Source: Scheffersomyces stipitis CBS 6054 (taxonomy: Eukaryota > Ascomycota > Pichiomycetes > Serinales > Debaryomycetaceae). Taken from it: 64,000 nt of DNA. A program made the translations under genes and the position numbers. Within the stretch, counting starts at the first letter, position 1; each line of letters opens with the position of its first letter. The stretch is from NCBI RefSeq assembly GCF_000209165.1, contig NC_009068.1, forward strand, positions 1,240,001 through 1,304,000, in the 5' to 3' direction. This document shows positions 41,380 through 50,180 of this stretch, one piece after another. Under the pieces are notes generated by a model. It saw only the letters and a program-made list of their open reading frames with translations, did not search any database and was not told the DNA's origin.

Positions 41380-42582
41380 ATTGTTGGCGAAGTTCTTATT
41401 TCCACTGTTCTTTTGTGATTCAGTGTAATTTTGGTTCTTTTTGTATCCATGTGTATGACTTTTCTTATTTTGAAGATGTTTATCCGACGAATTCAGAGGC
41501 ATATCAATAAAATTTGAATCGGATCTCATTTTAAGAAATGTATGTCTGAGTGGAGCTGCAACCTTTGATGAATCATTTTTAAAAGCTTGGTATTGTTCAT
41601 TTAGTTGTCTACCTAAAGCTTTGACATTTGATTCGTTACTGTTGTTGACATATATGAAGTAGGCAATAGCATCGCGGGAGTTTAATGTTTTTAAGAACTG
41701 GGTAATCTGACGATCGGTAACGGAAGTTATACGTACAAGATGATTCTCAATATCTGAAGTATTGGTGAGTCTTTCGATCTTTTTAAACTTCTTGATATAT
41801 TCAATGATCTGTGCTGAACAATCATTACCATCGTGAGTTTCGATGTATCCGATGATTTTCTTCAATGTAACATTTCCAGCTTCGTTTTCAAAAGCTGTTG
41901 CTGTGTTTTCGCTTAGGATACTTGCTATATTTTCGGCCACTAATTTATAGAAGTATACCTTATTGGCTGTACTATGACCGTCAAGAAAAACCGTGTCTGT
42001 TGAGGTTGATTTGAGGTTAAAGTCATTCAATACGATCTCCTTTAATGGCGGAATCCGAGTGTAGACGCGTTTGAGTGTGGTCTTATACTTGGCTATAGTC
42101 TCAGGGCTTGTATCCAATTCTGGCAACTTTTGAAGTTGGTCTTCATATTTATCAATTAGTCTCCATACCGACCTTCTAATTTCTTCTTTAGAATTCGAAG
42201 TACTATATCCCTTACCTCTTTCAAGGGTCTCGGATATAGGAGTGTTAATATTTTCCAGCAGGTCTTCGTCAGAATCCAGCGATGACTCCGAATCTGATTG
42301 GGACTCTGATCCATTACCAGCATTTGTAGCATCAGCCTTTTCCTTACCCTTTGGTTCCTTGTTTGGAACTTCTCCGAGATTAAGCTTGTTAATTAAGTTC
42401 GTAAGGTTTTTGTTTACCTCATTGAACCTTTCGTCGATTTCGTTGAATTTTTTATCAAACTCACCCTTCAGGACAGGGACTAATGATTCATCAGTCAAGG
42501 CCTTGGGTTCAGTTGGAGATTGACAATCAACGAATTCATTTTCGAACTTGTCGTAAACTTCAGCAGCTAAAGTGGAGGACAT
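41377..42582 (-). CDS. gag: Retrotransposon Gag
   Basis: This 401-residue structural protein runs from the ATG at 42582 to a TAA at 41379-41377. The N-terminal third is acidic with a predicted coiled coil (KFNEIDERFNEVNKNLTNLINKL). The middle is helical, as in Ty1/copia capsids. The C-terminus is basic and Asn/His/Lys-rich (NKKSHTHGYKKNQNY), probably binding RNA. I see no CCHC zinc knuckle. The pol frame continues in phase after the stop (TAA TGG TTT), so the Gag-Pol fusion would come from stop-codon readthrough rather than frameshifting. Confidence 0.9.
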   Translation of the reverse strand: MSSTLAAEVYDKFENEFVDCQSPTEPKALTDESLVPVLKGEFDKKFNEIDERFNEVNKNLTNLINKLNLGEVPNKEPKGKEKADATNAGNGSESQSDSESSLDSDEDLLENINTPISETLERGKGYSTSNSKEEIRRSVWRLIDKYEDQLQKLPELDTSPETIAKYKTTLKRVYTRIPPLKEIVLNDFNLKSTSTDTVFLDGHSTANKVYFYKLVAENIASILSENTATAFENEAGNVTLKKIIGYIETHDGNDCSAQIIEYIKKFKKIERLTNTSDIENHLVRITSVTDRQITQFLKTLNSRDAIAYFIYVNNSNESNVKALGRQLNEQYQAFKNDSSKVAAPLRHTFLKMRSDSNFIDMPLNSSDKHLQNKKSHTHGYKKNQNYTESQKNSGNKNFANN

Positions 42583-42613
42583 TTTTGGGTTGGCTTAAAA
42601 ATGGTTGCAATTT

Positions 42614-42625
42614 TGACTTCTAATC
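42614..42625 (-). other. Primer-binding site, tRNA-Arg(UCU) anticodon-arm type
   Basis: Directly next to the 5' LTR. The plus-strand 12-mer TGACTTCTAATC equals the anticodon arm of yeast tRNA-Arg(UCU), whose anticodon loop is CTTCTAA, so the element RNA is complementary to it. Priming by an internal tRNA fragment rather than the 3' end is known in Ty5 and Tca2-type elements. Confidence 0.65.
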
Positions 42626-42910
42626 TGACGGGAAACCTGTATATGGGTAGGCCGGTTTTCCTTTTGGACTTAGAAATGGATTAATGGATATGGAGTTATA
42701 TTAATCACTGAAGAACTATTTAAAATCTGTTTAAACTAGAGGGAATCCTCTGGGCTTTATATATTCTTCATCCTCATCTCATCTCTGTAGTTTGTTGCGT
42801 TATTCAACAAAAGAAATGTAGAATTTCTGTTTCGGATATTTATCGGATCCAATCCGAGGTTGGTCACCTCGGAAACCATTATTAGAGATCCTGTATCTTA
42901 TTTTCCATCA
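42626..42910 (-). repeat. 5' LTR (285 bp)
   Basis: It matches the 3' LTR base for base in my reading. It contains the element promoter TATA (42765-42756 on the element strand). The flanking base pairs outside the TG...CA ends are the CTTTA duplication on the right and the primer-binding site on the left. Confidence 0.95.
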
Positions 42911-42915
42911 CTTTA
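42911..42915. repeat. Target-site duplication CTTTA (right copy)
   Basis: It matches 36776-36780 and confirms a clean integrase-mediated insertion. Confidence 0.9.
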
Positions 42916-43749
42916 GACTCCTAAGCTTCAGAAGTAAGTAGGAGCACTGCCTGTAGTTAATTATAACTATTGATCTTTATATTTAAAACTATCAGCTGCT
43001 AGCCTTCTGCCACGTTGTGGCGATGTGCTCCTGGACTCAGCCGTAGCGGGATAGCCGTGAGAGAATAGCCGCGGTGTATCCGTGGGAACAAGAGCCATAA
43101 GGACGGCTGTTTAAGAGAGTGCAATTAGAGCATTGGTAGCGTAGTATGAAGTATGGCATGGTACAATACGAGGCATGATTATGAGGCTAATTGTGAGGCA
43201 GCTGAGAGCCATAAAAAAAGACGTAGCGGTTTAGATCTGTATTGAGCTTGTATAGTGCCTTTCGGTGTGAGAAGATGTATTCAGAAAGTAGTTCATATAT
43301 AGCCGAATGTGTACCATAGAAAGAGAGTACAAGAAATAGTTGAAGCCTATAATTGACACGGTTGTGCCCATTTGCTGCTCTTTCTCCGAAGCTACTTTTC
43401 AGCAGCTCTACGGCAAACTGTTAAAACGAGGCTTCGACCGTTCAGCTGTGTCAAAGCATCCAAGGCTTCACACAACAGATATTATTAGAAGTACCCGCAA
43501 GCGTAACCTTTTCTGTTAGGGCACTAGGGAGCGCCAGTAGGGGGGCTCTTTCCGAAGACACTCTCAAACTGTTATACTTTCACTCAAATTAACCCACATG
43601 ATTTGCACGTTTTACTCTCAGTATACGCTAGGTATAGCAAAGCGAGAAATTCCTGAATCTACATGTTTCAGGACCTATAACATATCGTCGATGCTTGTCT
43701 ATGCAATATTCATTACTCTATTATACAAATAACTATGTGCTACAACTCT
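42911..43749. other. Intergenic DNA between retrotransposon and RSA3
   Basis: About 840 bp that was continuous with 36453-36775 before insertion. It is GC-richer than its surroundings in 42990-43560, but I recognise no gene, tRNA or snRNA in it. It holds the RSA3 3' end at its right. Confidence 0.5.
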
Positions 43750-44289
43750 CTACTTGAGGATGGAGTTCAACGTATCCACATCGAACATGTTACTTCCAGA
43801 CTGCAATGCCTTGGCCAACGTCACCAAAGACTTATCCGTGAAATCCGGTTTCTTTCTCAACTCGTCTAAGTCGTTGCCGAACTCGCCAGCCATCAATTTC
43901 AAATACTCATTGTTGAGCTCCTTTCTGTCTTTTGTCAAAGCCTGTTGAATCTGTTCGGCGTTGGCTATAGTCTTCGGATTTGTAGTCAAGTTGCTCAAAG
44001 GTGTAGATGTGAGTTTAATATGCTGAAGATCTTTGGTTTGTTCGAGACTCAACTTCTCAGGAACAAGTTTCCCATTCAGCCCTTGTTCTGTGTCAGACTC
44101 TATATCAATTTCTTCTATGTTTATGTTTTCCTTGGGAAGCTCATCTTCAGCCTCTTCTATGTGATTTTGAGTCAGTTGTTCTTGTTCAGAGTCAGAAGAC
44201 GACGAGTCGGAGTCTGACGAAAAGTCCTCTGTTCTTCTCTTCTTTCTCCTTCTGTTGTTCTTCTTCGCTCCAGCTGTCGGTGGTGCCAT
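43750..44289 (-). CDS. RSA3: 60S ribosome assembly factor Rsa3
   Basis: This 179-residue nuclear/nucleolar protein has a basic N-terminus (KKNNRRRKKRRTEDF) with a likely nuclear signal, a Ser/Asp/Glu-rich linker (SSDSDSSSSDSEQEQ), and a conserved C-terminal domain (about 125-175: EYLKLMAGEFGNDLDELRKKPDFTDKSL...LQSGSNMFD) that is diagnostic for Rsa3. Rsa3 works with the Dbp6 helicase group in early 60S pre-ribosomes. The upstream region carries a fused PAC-RRPE-like element (44331-44346), matching ribosome-biogenesis regulation. RPF2, another 60S factor, is its divergent neighbour beyond the tRNA. Confidence 0.88.
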   Translation of the reverse strand: MAPPTAGAKKNNRRRKKRRTEDFSSDSDSSSSDSEQEQLTQNHIEEAEDELPKENINIEEIDIESDTEQGLNGKLVPEKLSLEQTKDLQHIKLTSTPLSNLTTNPKTIANAEQIQQALTKDRKELNNEYLKLMAGEFGNDLDELRKKPDFTDKSLVTLAKALQSGSNMFDVDTLNSILK

Positions 44290-44330
44290 TATATCCTATT
44301 GTTGAATCAAATCTTCTCATATTGAATTCA

Positions 44331-44346
44331 GATGAGCTGAAAAATT
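44331..44346. promoter_or_regulatory. Fused PAC-RRPE-like element at RSA3
   Basis: GATGAGCT (core of PAC, GCGATGAG) shares its last T with TGAAAAATT (RRPE-like), 42-57 bp upstream of the RSA3 ATG. Both motifs are known hallmarks of yeast ribosome-biogenesis promoters. Confidence 0.5.
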
Positions 44347-44435
44347 AACTGTTCCTAACGTTTTTTCACGGAAAAATGCTTATATGCCGGACTCTGATCT
44401 TGCTGATCAATGATAGTACATTTTTGCCGAGAAAT

Positions 44436-44507
44436 GGTTGTATAGTGTAGTGGTTATCACTTTCGGTTTTGATCCGGACAACCCCGGTTCGAATCCGGGT
44501 ACGACCT
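44436..44507 (+). tRNA. tRNA-Gln (anticodon TTG)
   Basis: Cloverleaf by eye: acceptor GGTTGTA pairs with TACGACC (one G-U); D-arm TAGTGTAGTGGTTATCA with an A-box-like sequence; anticodon loop TTTTGAT with anticodon TTG; T-arm CCCCGGTTCGAATCCGGG (B box GGTTCGAATCC). The sequence is nearly the same as S. cerevisiae tRNA-Gln(UUG). There is no intron. A run of seven T from 44507 is the Pol III terminator. It sits between the divergent RSA3 and RPF2 genes. Confidence 0.96.
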
Positions 44508-44513
44508 TTTTTT
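44507..44513 (+). terminator. RNA polymerase III terminator
   Basis: Seven consecutive T residues directly at the 3' end of tRNA-Gln. Confidence 0.85.
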
Positions 44514-44541
44514 AAGTTAGTATTTTTATCGCATCTTATAC

Positions 44542-44591
44542 TCACGTGATCGATCTATTTTTTTCTTATGATGAGCTTGGGGGATTTTTCA
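44542..44591. promoter_or_regulatory. RPF2 promoter elements: TCACGTGA, PAC-like, RRPE-like
   Basis: TCACGTGA at 44542-44549 (109 bp before the ATG), GATGAGCT at 44570-44577 and GATTTTTCA at 44583-44591 (complement TGAAAAATC). The last two repeat the pair found at RSA3. Confidence 0.45.
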
Positions 44592-44657
44592 TTAATCTGT
44601 AATAAAGTTATTTAACAGTTGTTTCTAGTTTGTAACTATTTTTCAACAGCATTCACA

Positions 44658-45708
44658 ATGATTAGAACTATGTAAGTATCTATTCACGTCTTCTAATCTG
44701 TCACTTCAATTTTACTAACATCTTTTCAATAGAAAACCGAAGAACGCTCGTTCCAAAAGAGCTCTCGCTAAGAAAGAAGCTAAGCTTGTAGAGAACACGA
44801 AGTCTGCCTTGTTTGTACCAGGCTCGACCGGAAACAAATTCTTGCATGATGCAATGTGTGATTTGATGGCCTTGAAAAAGCCTGATGCAAAGAAGTTCTC
44901 CAAGAAGAACGAAATCAGACCATTTGAAGATGCTGCTGAGTTGGAATTCTTTGCTGAAAAAAATGATACTTCGCTCATGGTATTCTCGACTCACAACAAA
45001 AAGAGACCAAACACCTTAATATTTACCCGTTTCTTCAACCACAAAGTATACGATATGATTGAGTTGTCGATCCAGAACAACCCCAAGTTGTTACAAGACT
45101 TCAAGAAGTTGACCTTCACTATTGGCTTGAAGCCCATGTTCGTGTTTAATGGCCCAGCCTTTGACAACCACCCTGTATTCATGCATTTGAAGTCTTTGTT
45201 CTTGGATTTCTACAGAGGAGAAGAAACTGATTTGCAAGATGTAGCTGGCTTGCAACATATCATTGCCTTGTCAGTGGGCGAAATCGAAGACCTCAACGAA
45301 ACCAAAAACTTACCATTATTGCATTTCAGAGTGTACAAATTGAAGACTTATAAATCTGGCCAGAAGGTGCCTCGTGTTGAGGTTGACGAGATAGGTCCAA
45401 GATTCGACTTCAAGATTGGCAGAAGACAGACTCCTGCTCCAGAAGTTGAGAAGGAATCTCTCATGAAACCTAAGCAACTCGTAGCCAAGGAAAAGAAGAA
45501 CGTTTCCACTGACTTCATGGGTGATAAGGTGGCACAAATCCACGTCGGTAAGCAAGACTTGGGCAAGTTGCAGACCAGAAAGATGAAGGGATTGAAGTCT
45601 AAGTATGACCAGGACAGTGATTTCGATAACGAAAGTGAAGATTTCGCTGAAGGTGTCGAAAGTGACATCGAATATGATGCTCCTCAGCCAAAGAAGCAAA
45701 AGGTGTAG
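44658..45708 (+). CDS. RPF2: Ribosome production factor 2 (Brix domain), spliced
   Basis: The gene has two exons, 44658-44671 and 44733-45708, encoding 329 residues. Exon 1 gives MIRT plus two bases of codon 5; joined to exon 2 the start reads MIRTIKPKNARSKRALAKKE, matching the family N-terminus. A Brix domain (about 28-235) contains FEDAAELEFFAEKND, LTFTIGLKPMF and QDVAGLQHIIAL; KQDLGKLQTRKMKGLKSK and an acidic tail follow. Rpf2 with Rrs1 brings 5S RNP (Rpl5, Rpl11, 5S rRNA) into 60S precursors in the nucleolus. Length agrees with S. cerevisiae (344). PAC/RRPE-like sites precede the start. Confidence 0.95.
44672..44732 (+). other. RPF2 spliceosomal intron (61 nt)
   Basis: 5' splice site GTAAGT at 44672, perfect branch sequence TACTAAC at 44713-44719, 3' splice site AATAG ending at 44732. 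It splits codon 5 after its second base. The distance from branch to 3' site is short (13 nt). Removing it is required to reach the conserved N-terminus. Confidence 0.93.
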
Positions 45709-46085
45709 ATTTAGTTTCATCATTGTATATTAAGAATAGCATATAGACATTGACATTGAAAGTTGACGTGTAGAAAGAAAACAACAACATAAAATAAAGT
45801 GAAAAGTTATATGACAGATTGCGATAATTTTTGAATTAGCCCTATGGATTTCTACTTCTTATTCTGTTAATGCTTGATCTTCTATGGTCCTCTCCTCCAA
45901 CGTATGGGTTAGCATCGTTGCATTTTGCAACTAGATTTTTCAATGAGATACATCACGTGACTATTTCCAAATCCTTCACTGAGCAAAACAATAATAACTG
46001 AAATATTTCGAAAATTGATATCTTTCTGAAACCTTTTCACCCACTCACTTTTAAATTTCGAGAGTCCATTGATAGCAGCTCCGAC
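45709..46085. other. RPF2-NUP133 intergenic region
   Basis: About 377 bp holding the RPF2 3' end and the NUP133 promoter, with TCACGTGA at 45953-45960, 126 bp before the NUP133 ATG. Nothing else is recognised. Confidence 0.55.
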
Positions 46086-49000
46086 ATGTCTTTGAACGGT
46101 GGTATATTCCGAGCCCGTAAGCGTCCCAATACGGCTGTTTCGGTGTCGGAAGTTTCTACCACTACTATCTCCACCTCTAGTGGGTTCCCTTCTACAAAAT
46201 CGGCACGAGAGTTGACCAAAAACACGAAGTACTGTGTTTCCAAGCTTCCTGCAGTTCCATCTGTGTTAGAGCCGACTTCTTCTAGTTCTTCGGAGGTGTT
46301 TAATGCTTATTCTGATCATGAATCTAACTACTCTCTTGTAGTTAATGAGAAGACGATCAATGTATGGAGCTATAAATCCACAGATCCTGCTCCTCTTGCC
46401 ATCCAATTCCCCGTGGAATCACTTGAAAATGAGCTATCGCTATTGCCGTTGGCCATTTTGACCAAGCCGTCAAGCGGAACGAGCCAAGATCCTGGTTTGG
46501 CGATTTTATACTCTTCCACAGGTAGAATAAAGTTTTATGAAAGCGTACAACATGCTCCCGCATTGGGTCTTATCAACGACAAGTCGCTTGAATTGACAAT
46601 CCCAATCAATAGCAAGAAGGGAGAATACATTACTTTGGCCGAAAACGTTGAACCAGCAGGTATCATCGTAGCTACGTCATGGAAGAGATGTGTCTTAATT
46701 TCGTTACGAGACTTCAAGAGTAAACCGCATTTGTCGAGCGTGGAATTGTTAGGTCCAAACAGCTCACCTAGATTATTTCTTTCATCTGTATTGTTTGGAA
46801 ATTCTTCGGGAGCTTCTGAGGACGAAATAGTGAGCATCAAGTCAGGTAAGATAACCAACCATGGTATGACTCAGGAAATTGTCATTCAAGATTCGGCTGG
46901 AAATTTCGATTATTTCACCTACCAGATGTTGTCTGCAAACGGTTCGCCTTATATCGACAAAAAGAAGTCGTTTAGATACAATTTGGTATCGGCTGTAGAG
47001 AACAGTGTAGATGGATTCTTACCAGGGGCGTCATTGAACTGCAAGTTCTTGGACTTGTGGCCCCTCTTACTGCAAGAAAACATATATCTTTGCTTATGTG
47101 ACGTTGATGAATTCAACAGCAATAGTGGATCGAAGAACTTGATGCTCTTGACTATCAAGATAGATGCTACGGGAGTATTGCTTTATGGAACTCACAAATT
47201 GATGAGATATGAGCCTCAGCAGATAGCTTCCTCTACCAACAAACCCAAATTGTTTCTTCCAAGTCCGGGAAATACTGCTTTTGTCACTATTGACAATTCA
47301 ATAATACTCACAGATATAGATACGTCTTACATTCAAAGTCCAACTACATTTTCATACTACAAACCCAGATGGGAAGATGTGATAAGATTGAAGTCCTCGG
47401 TGGAAACAATTGGATTTGGCTACGAAAACAAGTCTGCAGACAACTCTAATAAATCCAACCCAGCACTTATCATTATAACCAAGAACTTTGGAGTCTTGAG
47501 AATAGAGAGATTTTCAGAAGAAGATGATAAATCAGAAAGCAAGGATCCTACAGATCCACTTTCCATCGTGAAGTCACATATTGAGCAGGCTATCTTCTAC
47601 GCGAAGTCTCCTGAAATTGAATTCGACATCTATAGAGAAGTTCCTCAGAGTGTCGTATTGCTAGCAATTGAAAGTGTCGTCACCGAAATTATCAACTCGA
47701 CGTCACCATATCTACCAGCTTTTTTGCCTTCTATTTCAGAGATGTTGTTACAGAAGTCAAAATTATACCAAGAGTTGATTACTTTTTCCAACAGGAACTT
47801 CACAGGTATCAGTTCCAAAATAATACCCAAAATAGTGGAATTTTTGGAAAAGGTAGAGGCAGCATTAAACTTGTGGTTGTACATTGATGAGCAACAAGAT
47901 CCGGAATTGAGGAAGGTATTGGAGGCTGTAGTTTTAGAATCCAATACTATCTCCTTGTCAGAAAACGATGAAGTTTTGAGAACCTTCTTCAGTAAAGGTG
48001 TACAGAATATAAACCCTGTTTTCACAAACTTAACTGAACGTTTGGTTGATAACGGAAACTCAACTTCAAACATTGTCGATCTCATTGTTAAAGTTTTGTA
48101 TAATGGTGTCTACCAAATCGAGGCCAAGTACTTGTTGAACCATCTGGAATATCCAGTAATAAAGTCGTGGATTTATGACACTGACTTAGTTGTCAGAATT
48201 GAAGATATTTTTACCAGTGAATATTGCAAGGATGTCATATTAACTCAGCAACGTCAAGCCAACCTTATCAAGTTTGTGGAAGTCTTATACTATTTTGTCA
48301 CAATTGCAATCAGATACATGCAACGTTATGATCAACATAGTGAGAGTCTCAGTGATTACTCGAAATGGTACAAATCTAGAAGACATGCCTGGATAAATGT
48401 TCTCTTGAAGAATGCATTGGTAGATGATGCTCTTTCTGTAGCAGAGAGCTACAGAGACTTTTCGTCTGTGGCATTTATCTTGGATACCGAAAAAGAAAAG
48501 GGAGATAATGAAGAGGACATCAATTCCAAGTATGGATACTATTTCGATACATACGGTTATGAATTCGCCTCTAGTTTGTATGACTACTATTTGAAGAATG
48601 ATAAAATTCAACCACTTTTGTTGGGATTCACAAACTACAAGAACTATCTCGACCAGTATTTGGAAAAGGGAACCATCAAGACATCATCAGTAGCATGGAT
48701 ACGCTATTTGTTGGATCTGGAATTTTCCAAGGCTTCTGATTCTCTCACTAGGGCTGCTACCCACAAAGTAGATGAGAATATTGAAAATAGAGAATTCAAG
48801 TATTCTCTTGCAAAGCTTGCTACAATTGCAGCAAGCAACGGTTCTGGCAATTCCAGAGCCACTCAGGAAAAACTTCAGCTAGCAGAAAACAACTTGATTG
48901 CAATTAGAAGTCAAAGAGCACTCTTCAAGGCTTTGGTTGGCGAAGAGCAATTCAAGGTTCTTACTTACGACTTCGCCAAGCGCTTTTATACAAACGCATC

Positions 49001-49538
49001 TGTGGAAAACGAAACCAAAGATAGGATTCTCGAAGGCTCTTTCACACAATTAGTGGAAAACAGGCCTATCTCGAACTCAGACTTGATCAACTGGTTGACG
49101 TTATTGAAGCCATCGGCACTTGACAACAATAATTTCACTCTTGCACTCAAGGTTGCTTCTGTCGAAGTAAATGAATCGAGATACCAGTACCTTATCAAAT
49201 TGATTTGGCTAAGGTTGTTAGTTATTGGTGACGACTGGAGTCTGTTGCACAAGGACTTGATATCCAGCTCCGATTCTCAATCGAAGCAGAAGATAAGAAA
49301 AACTGTATTGTTCCATACTCTTGTAGAAATTGGCTTGGATGCCAAATTAGTTGAACAAATGCATACCTTGTTGAGGAAAGGTCAGATTGATGATGAGATC
49401 GAAGATGATATTAATGTCAGAGAACATACTAGCTTGTTGTTGGCAAAATTAACTGATTACCGCGAGGAATACAATTTCCAATCGTGGGTTGAATCCGTAC
49501 AACAGGAAGTGAAGAACTCGTCAAATCATCAATATTAA
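46086..49538 (+). CDS. NUP133: Nucleoporin of the Y-complex
   Basis: This 1150-residue protein is nearly the same length as S. cerevisiae Nup133 (1157). The N-terminal half (about 70-480) has the short hydrophobic strands of a beta-propeller (YSLVVNEKTINVWSY, LAILYSSTGRIKFYE). The C-terminal half is alpha-helical stacks, with the well-conserved RYMQRYDQHSESLSDYSKWY and AWINVLLKNALVDDALSVAE around 740-790. Nup133 lies at the tail of the Nup84 Y-complex in the nuclear pore scaffold and helps ring assembly and mRNA export. The extreme N-terminus is Ser/Thr-rich and basic. The gene converges on DAD2 with about 225 bp between stops. Confidence 0.9.
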   Translation: MSLNGGIFRARKRPNTAVSVSEVSTTTISTSSGFPSTKSARELTKNTKYCVSKLPAVPSVLEPTSSSSSEVFNAYSDHESNYSLVVNEKTINVWSYKSTDPAPLAIQFPVESLENELSLLPLAILTKPSSGTSQDPGLAILYSSTGRIKFYESVQHAPALGLINDKSLELTIPINSKKGEYITLAENVEPAGIIVATSWKRCVLISLRDFKSKPHLSSVELLGPNSSPRLFLSSVLFGNSSGASEDEIVSIKSGKITNHGMTQEIVIQDSAGNFDYFTYQMLSANGSPYIDKKKSFRYNLVSAVENSVDGFLPGASLNCKFLDLWPLLLQENIYLCLCDVDEFNSNSGSKNLMLLTIKIDATGVLLYGTHKLMRYEPQQIASSTNKPKLFLPSPGNTAFVTIDNSIILTDIDTSYIQSPTTFSYYKPRWEDVIRLKSSVETIGFGYENKSADNSNKSNPALIIITKNFGVLRIERFSEEDDKSESKDPTDPLSIVKSHIEQAIFYAKSPEIEFDIYREVPQSVVLLAIESVVTEIINSTSPYLPAFLPSISEMLLQKSKLYQELITFSNRNFTGISSKIIPKIVEFLEKVEAALNLWLYIDEQQDPELRKVLEAVVLESNTISLSENDEVLRTFFSKGVQNINPVFTNLTERLVDNGNSTSNIVDLIVKVLYNGVYQIEAKYLLNHLEYPVIKSWIYDTDLVVRIEDIFTSEYCKDVILTQQRQANLIKFVEVLYYFVTIAIRYMQRYDQHSESLSDYSKWYKSRRHAWINVLLKNALVDDALSVAESYRDFSSVAFILDTEKEKGDNEEDINSKYGYYFDTYGYEFASSLYDYYLKNDKIQPLLLGFTNYKNYLDQYLEKGTIKTSSVAWIRYLLDLEFSKASDSLTRAATHKVDENIENREFKYSLAKLATIAASNGSGNSRATQEKLQLAENNLIAIRSQRALFKALVGEEQFKVLTYDFAKRFYTNASVENETKDRILEGSFTQLVENRPISNSDLINWLTLLKPSALDNNNFTLALKVASVEVNESRYQYLIKLIWLRLLVIGDDWSLLHKDLISSSDSQSKQKIRKTVLFHTLVEIGLDAKLVEQMHTLLRKGQIDDEIEDDINVREHTSLLLAKLTDYREEYNFQSWVESVQQEVKNSSNHQY

Positions 49539-49763
49539 AAGTTGTATATTACAGAATTAGATTACGTTAATAAACTGGCATTTCATTACTTATTTTACAT
49601 TTTCATCACACTAGTGTGCTTTAGTAGTAGTGTAGCATATCTCAATAGTATGTTACAACACTGTGCATAGTGTAGCAGTAGTACAGGTAATAAAGCATAT
49701 ATTACTGTTGCAAAATAAACACTGTGGGTAGTGTTTACTGATATGGTACATTGAGTTGTGTTC
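49539..49763. other. Convergent 3' region NUP133/DAD2 with three inverted repeats
   Basis: It holds the palindrome CACACTAGTGTG (49607-49618), ACACT-6 nt-AGTGT (49658-49673) and TAAACACT-6 nt-AGTGTTTA (49716-49737). All share CACT/AGTG arms and could form hairpins in either transcript. Confidence 0.55.
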
Positions 49764-50180
49764 TCATTCGTTGCCTGACTCCAGGAATAGTTGGACTTGA
49801 GATCCTTCGGTGCTTGCTCTGTCATCGGACGCTATTCCGGCTGCTATTTGTGAACTTCCTTCTTCGTTGTCTTCAGTAGTCTCGTCGTCTCTGTCTAGTT
49901 TTATTCTGACAAGAGGTTCTGGAAACGGAGTGTCAGTTGTATAGTCTTTGTCGGAATATTTCATCAATCCAATTGACGCCAACGAAATCGACTTTATCAC
50001 ATTCTGCCAGTTGGCAAGAATCAACGCCACGCCCTCTGCTCCGCCCTTCATGGTCTCTAGGTTGTTTCCTATGGATTCCAAATATGAGGCTAGTTCGCCT
50101 GTTAGTTCTCGAAACTCCTGCAATCGAGCTAGATCTGCTTTTTTTTCTGCTATTTTCTGGTGATAGATATTCTTCAGCAT
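49764..50180 (-). CDS. DAD2: DASH/Dam1 complex subunit Dad2
   Basis: The product is 138 residues from the ATG at 50180; the frame is open slightly further upstream but without an ATG. The conserved core is a coiled coil (about 5-75: KIAEKKADLARLQEF, LESIGNNLETMKGGAEGVALILANWQNVIKSISLASIGLMKY) followed by PEPLVRIKLDRDDE, which parallels the Dad2 C-terminal MVRIRVD motif. Dad2 is one of ten subunits of the ring that couples kinetochores to microtubules. The second codon is CTG, which would be Ser in the CUG clade. It is divergent from SGO1 across about 444 bp. Confidence 0.9.
   Translation of the reverse strand: MLKNIYHQKIAEKKADLARLQEFRELTGELASYLESIGNNLETMKGGAEGVALILANWQNVIKSISLASIGLMKYSDKDYTTDTPFPEPLVRIKLDRDDETTEDNEEGSSQIAAGIASDDRASTEGSQVQLFLESGNE

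Larger units (their letters stand above)
36781..42910 (-). mobile_element. Complete Ty1/copia (Tca2/pCal-like) LTR retrotransposon
   Basis: This 6130-bp element on the minus strand is bounded by two 285-bp LTRs and a 5-bp duplication (CTTTA). In element order it has the 5' LTR (42910-42626), a primer-binding site next to the LTR, gag (42582-41377), a single in-frame TAA, pol (41376-37072), a polypurine tract and the 3' LTR (37065-36781). Integrase precedes reverse transcriptase, which defines the Ty1/copia class. The two LTRs read identically to me over all 285 bp, and no frameshift or internal stop other than the gag-pol TAA is seen, so insertion is recent and the element may be active. The nearest known design is Tca2/pCal of Candida albicans, in which a stop codon also separates gag and pol. 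Confidence 0.95.

Noticed and set aside
36781..42910. Retrotransposon as evidence of a centromere
   Set aside because: Ty5/copia-type elements are reported to cluster at S. stipitis centromeres, but this is a single insertion flanked closely by ordinary genes with no cluster of LTRs.
44514..44520. TACTAAC on the minus strand as a branch point of a 5' UTR intron of RSA3
   Set aside because: It lies beyond the tRNA-Gln gene relative to RSA3 and no matching GTAAGT-type donor was found upstream; most likely chance.
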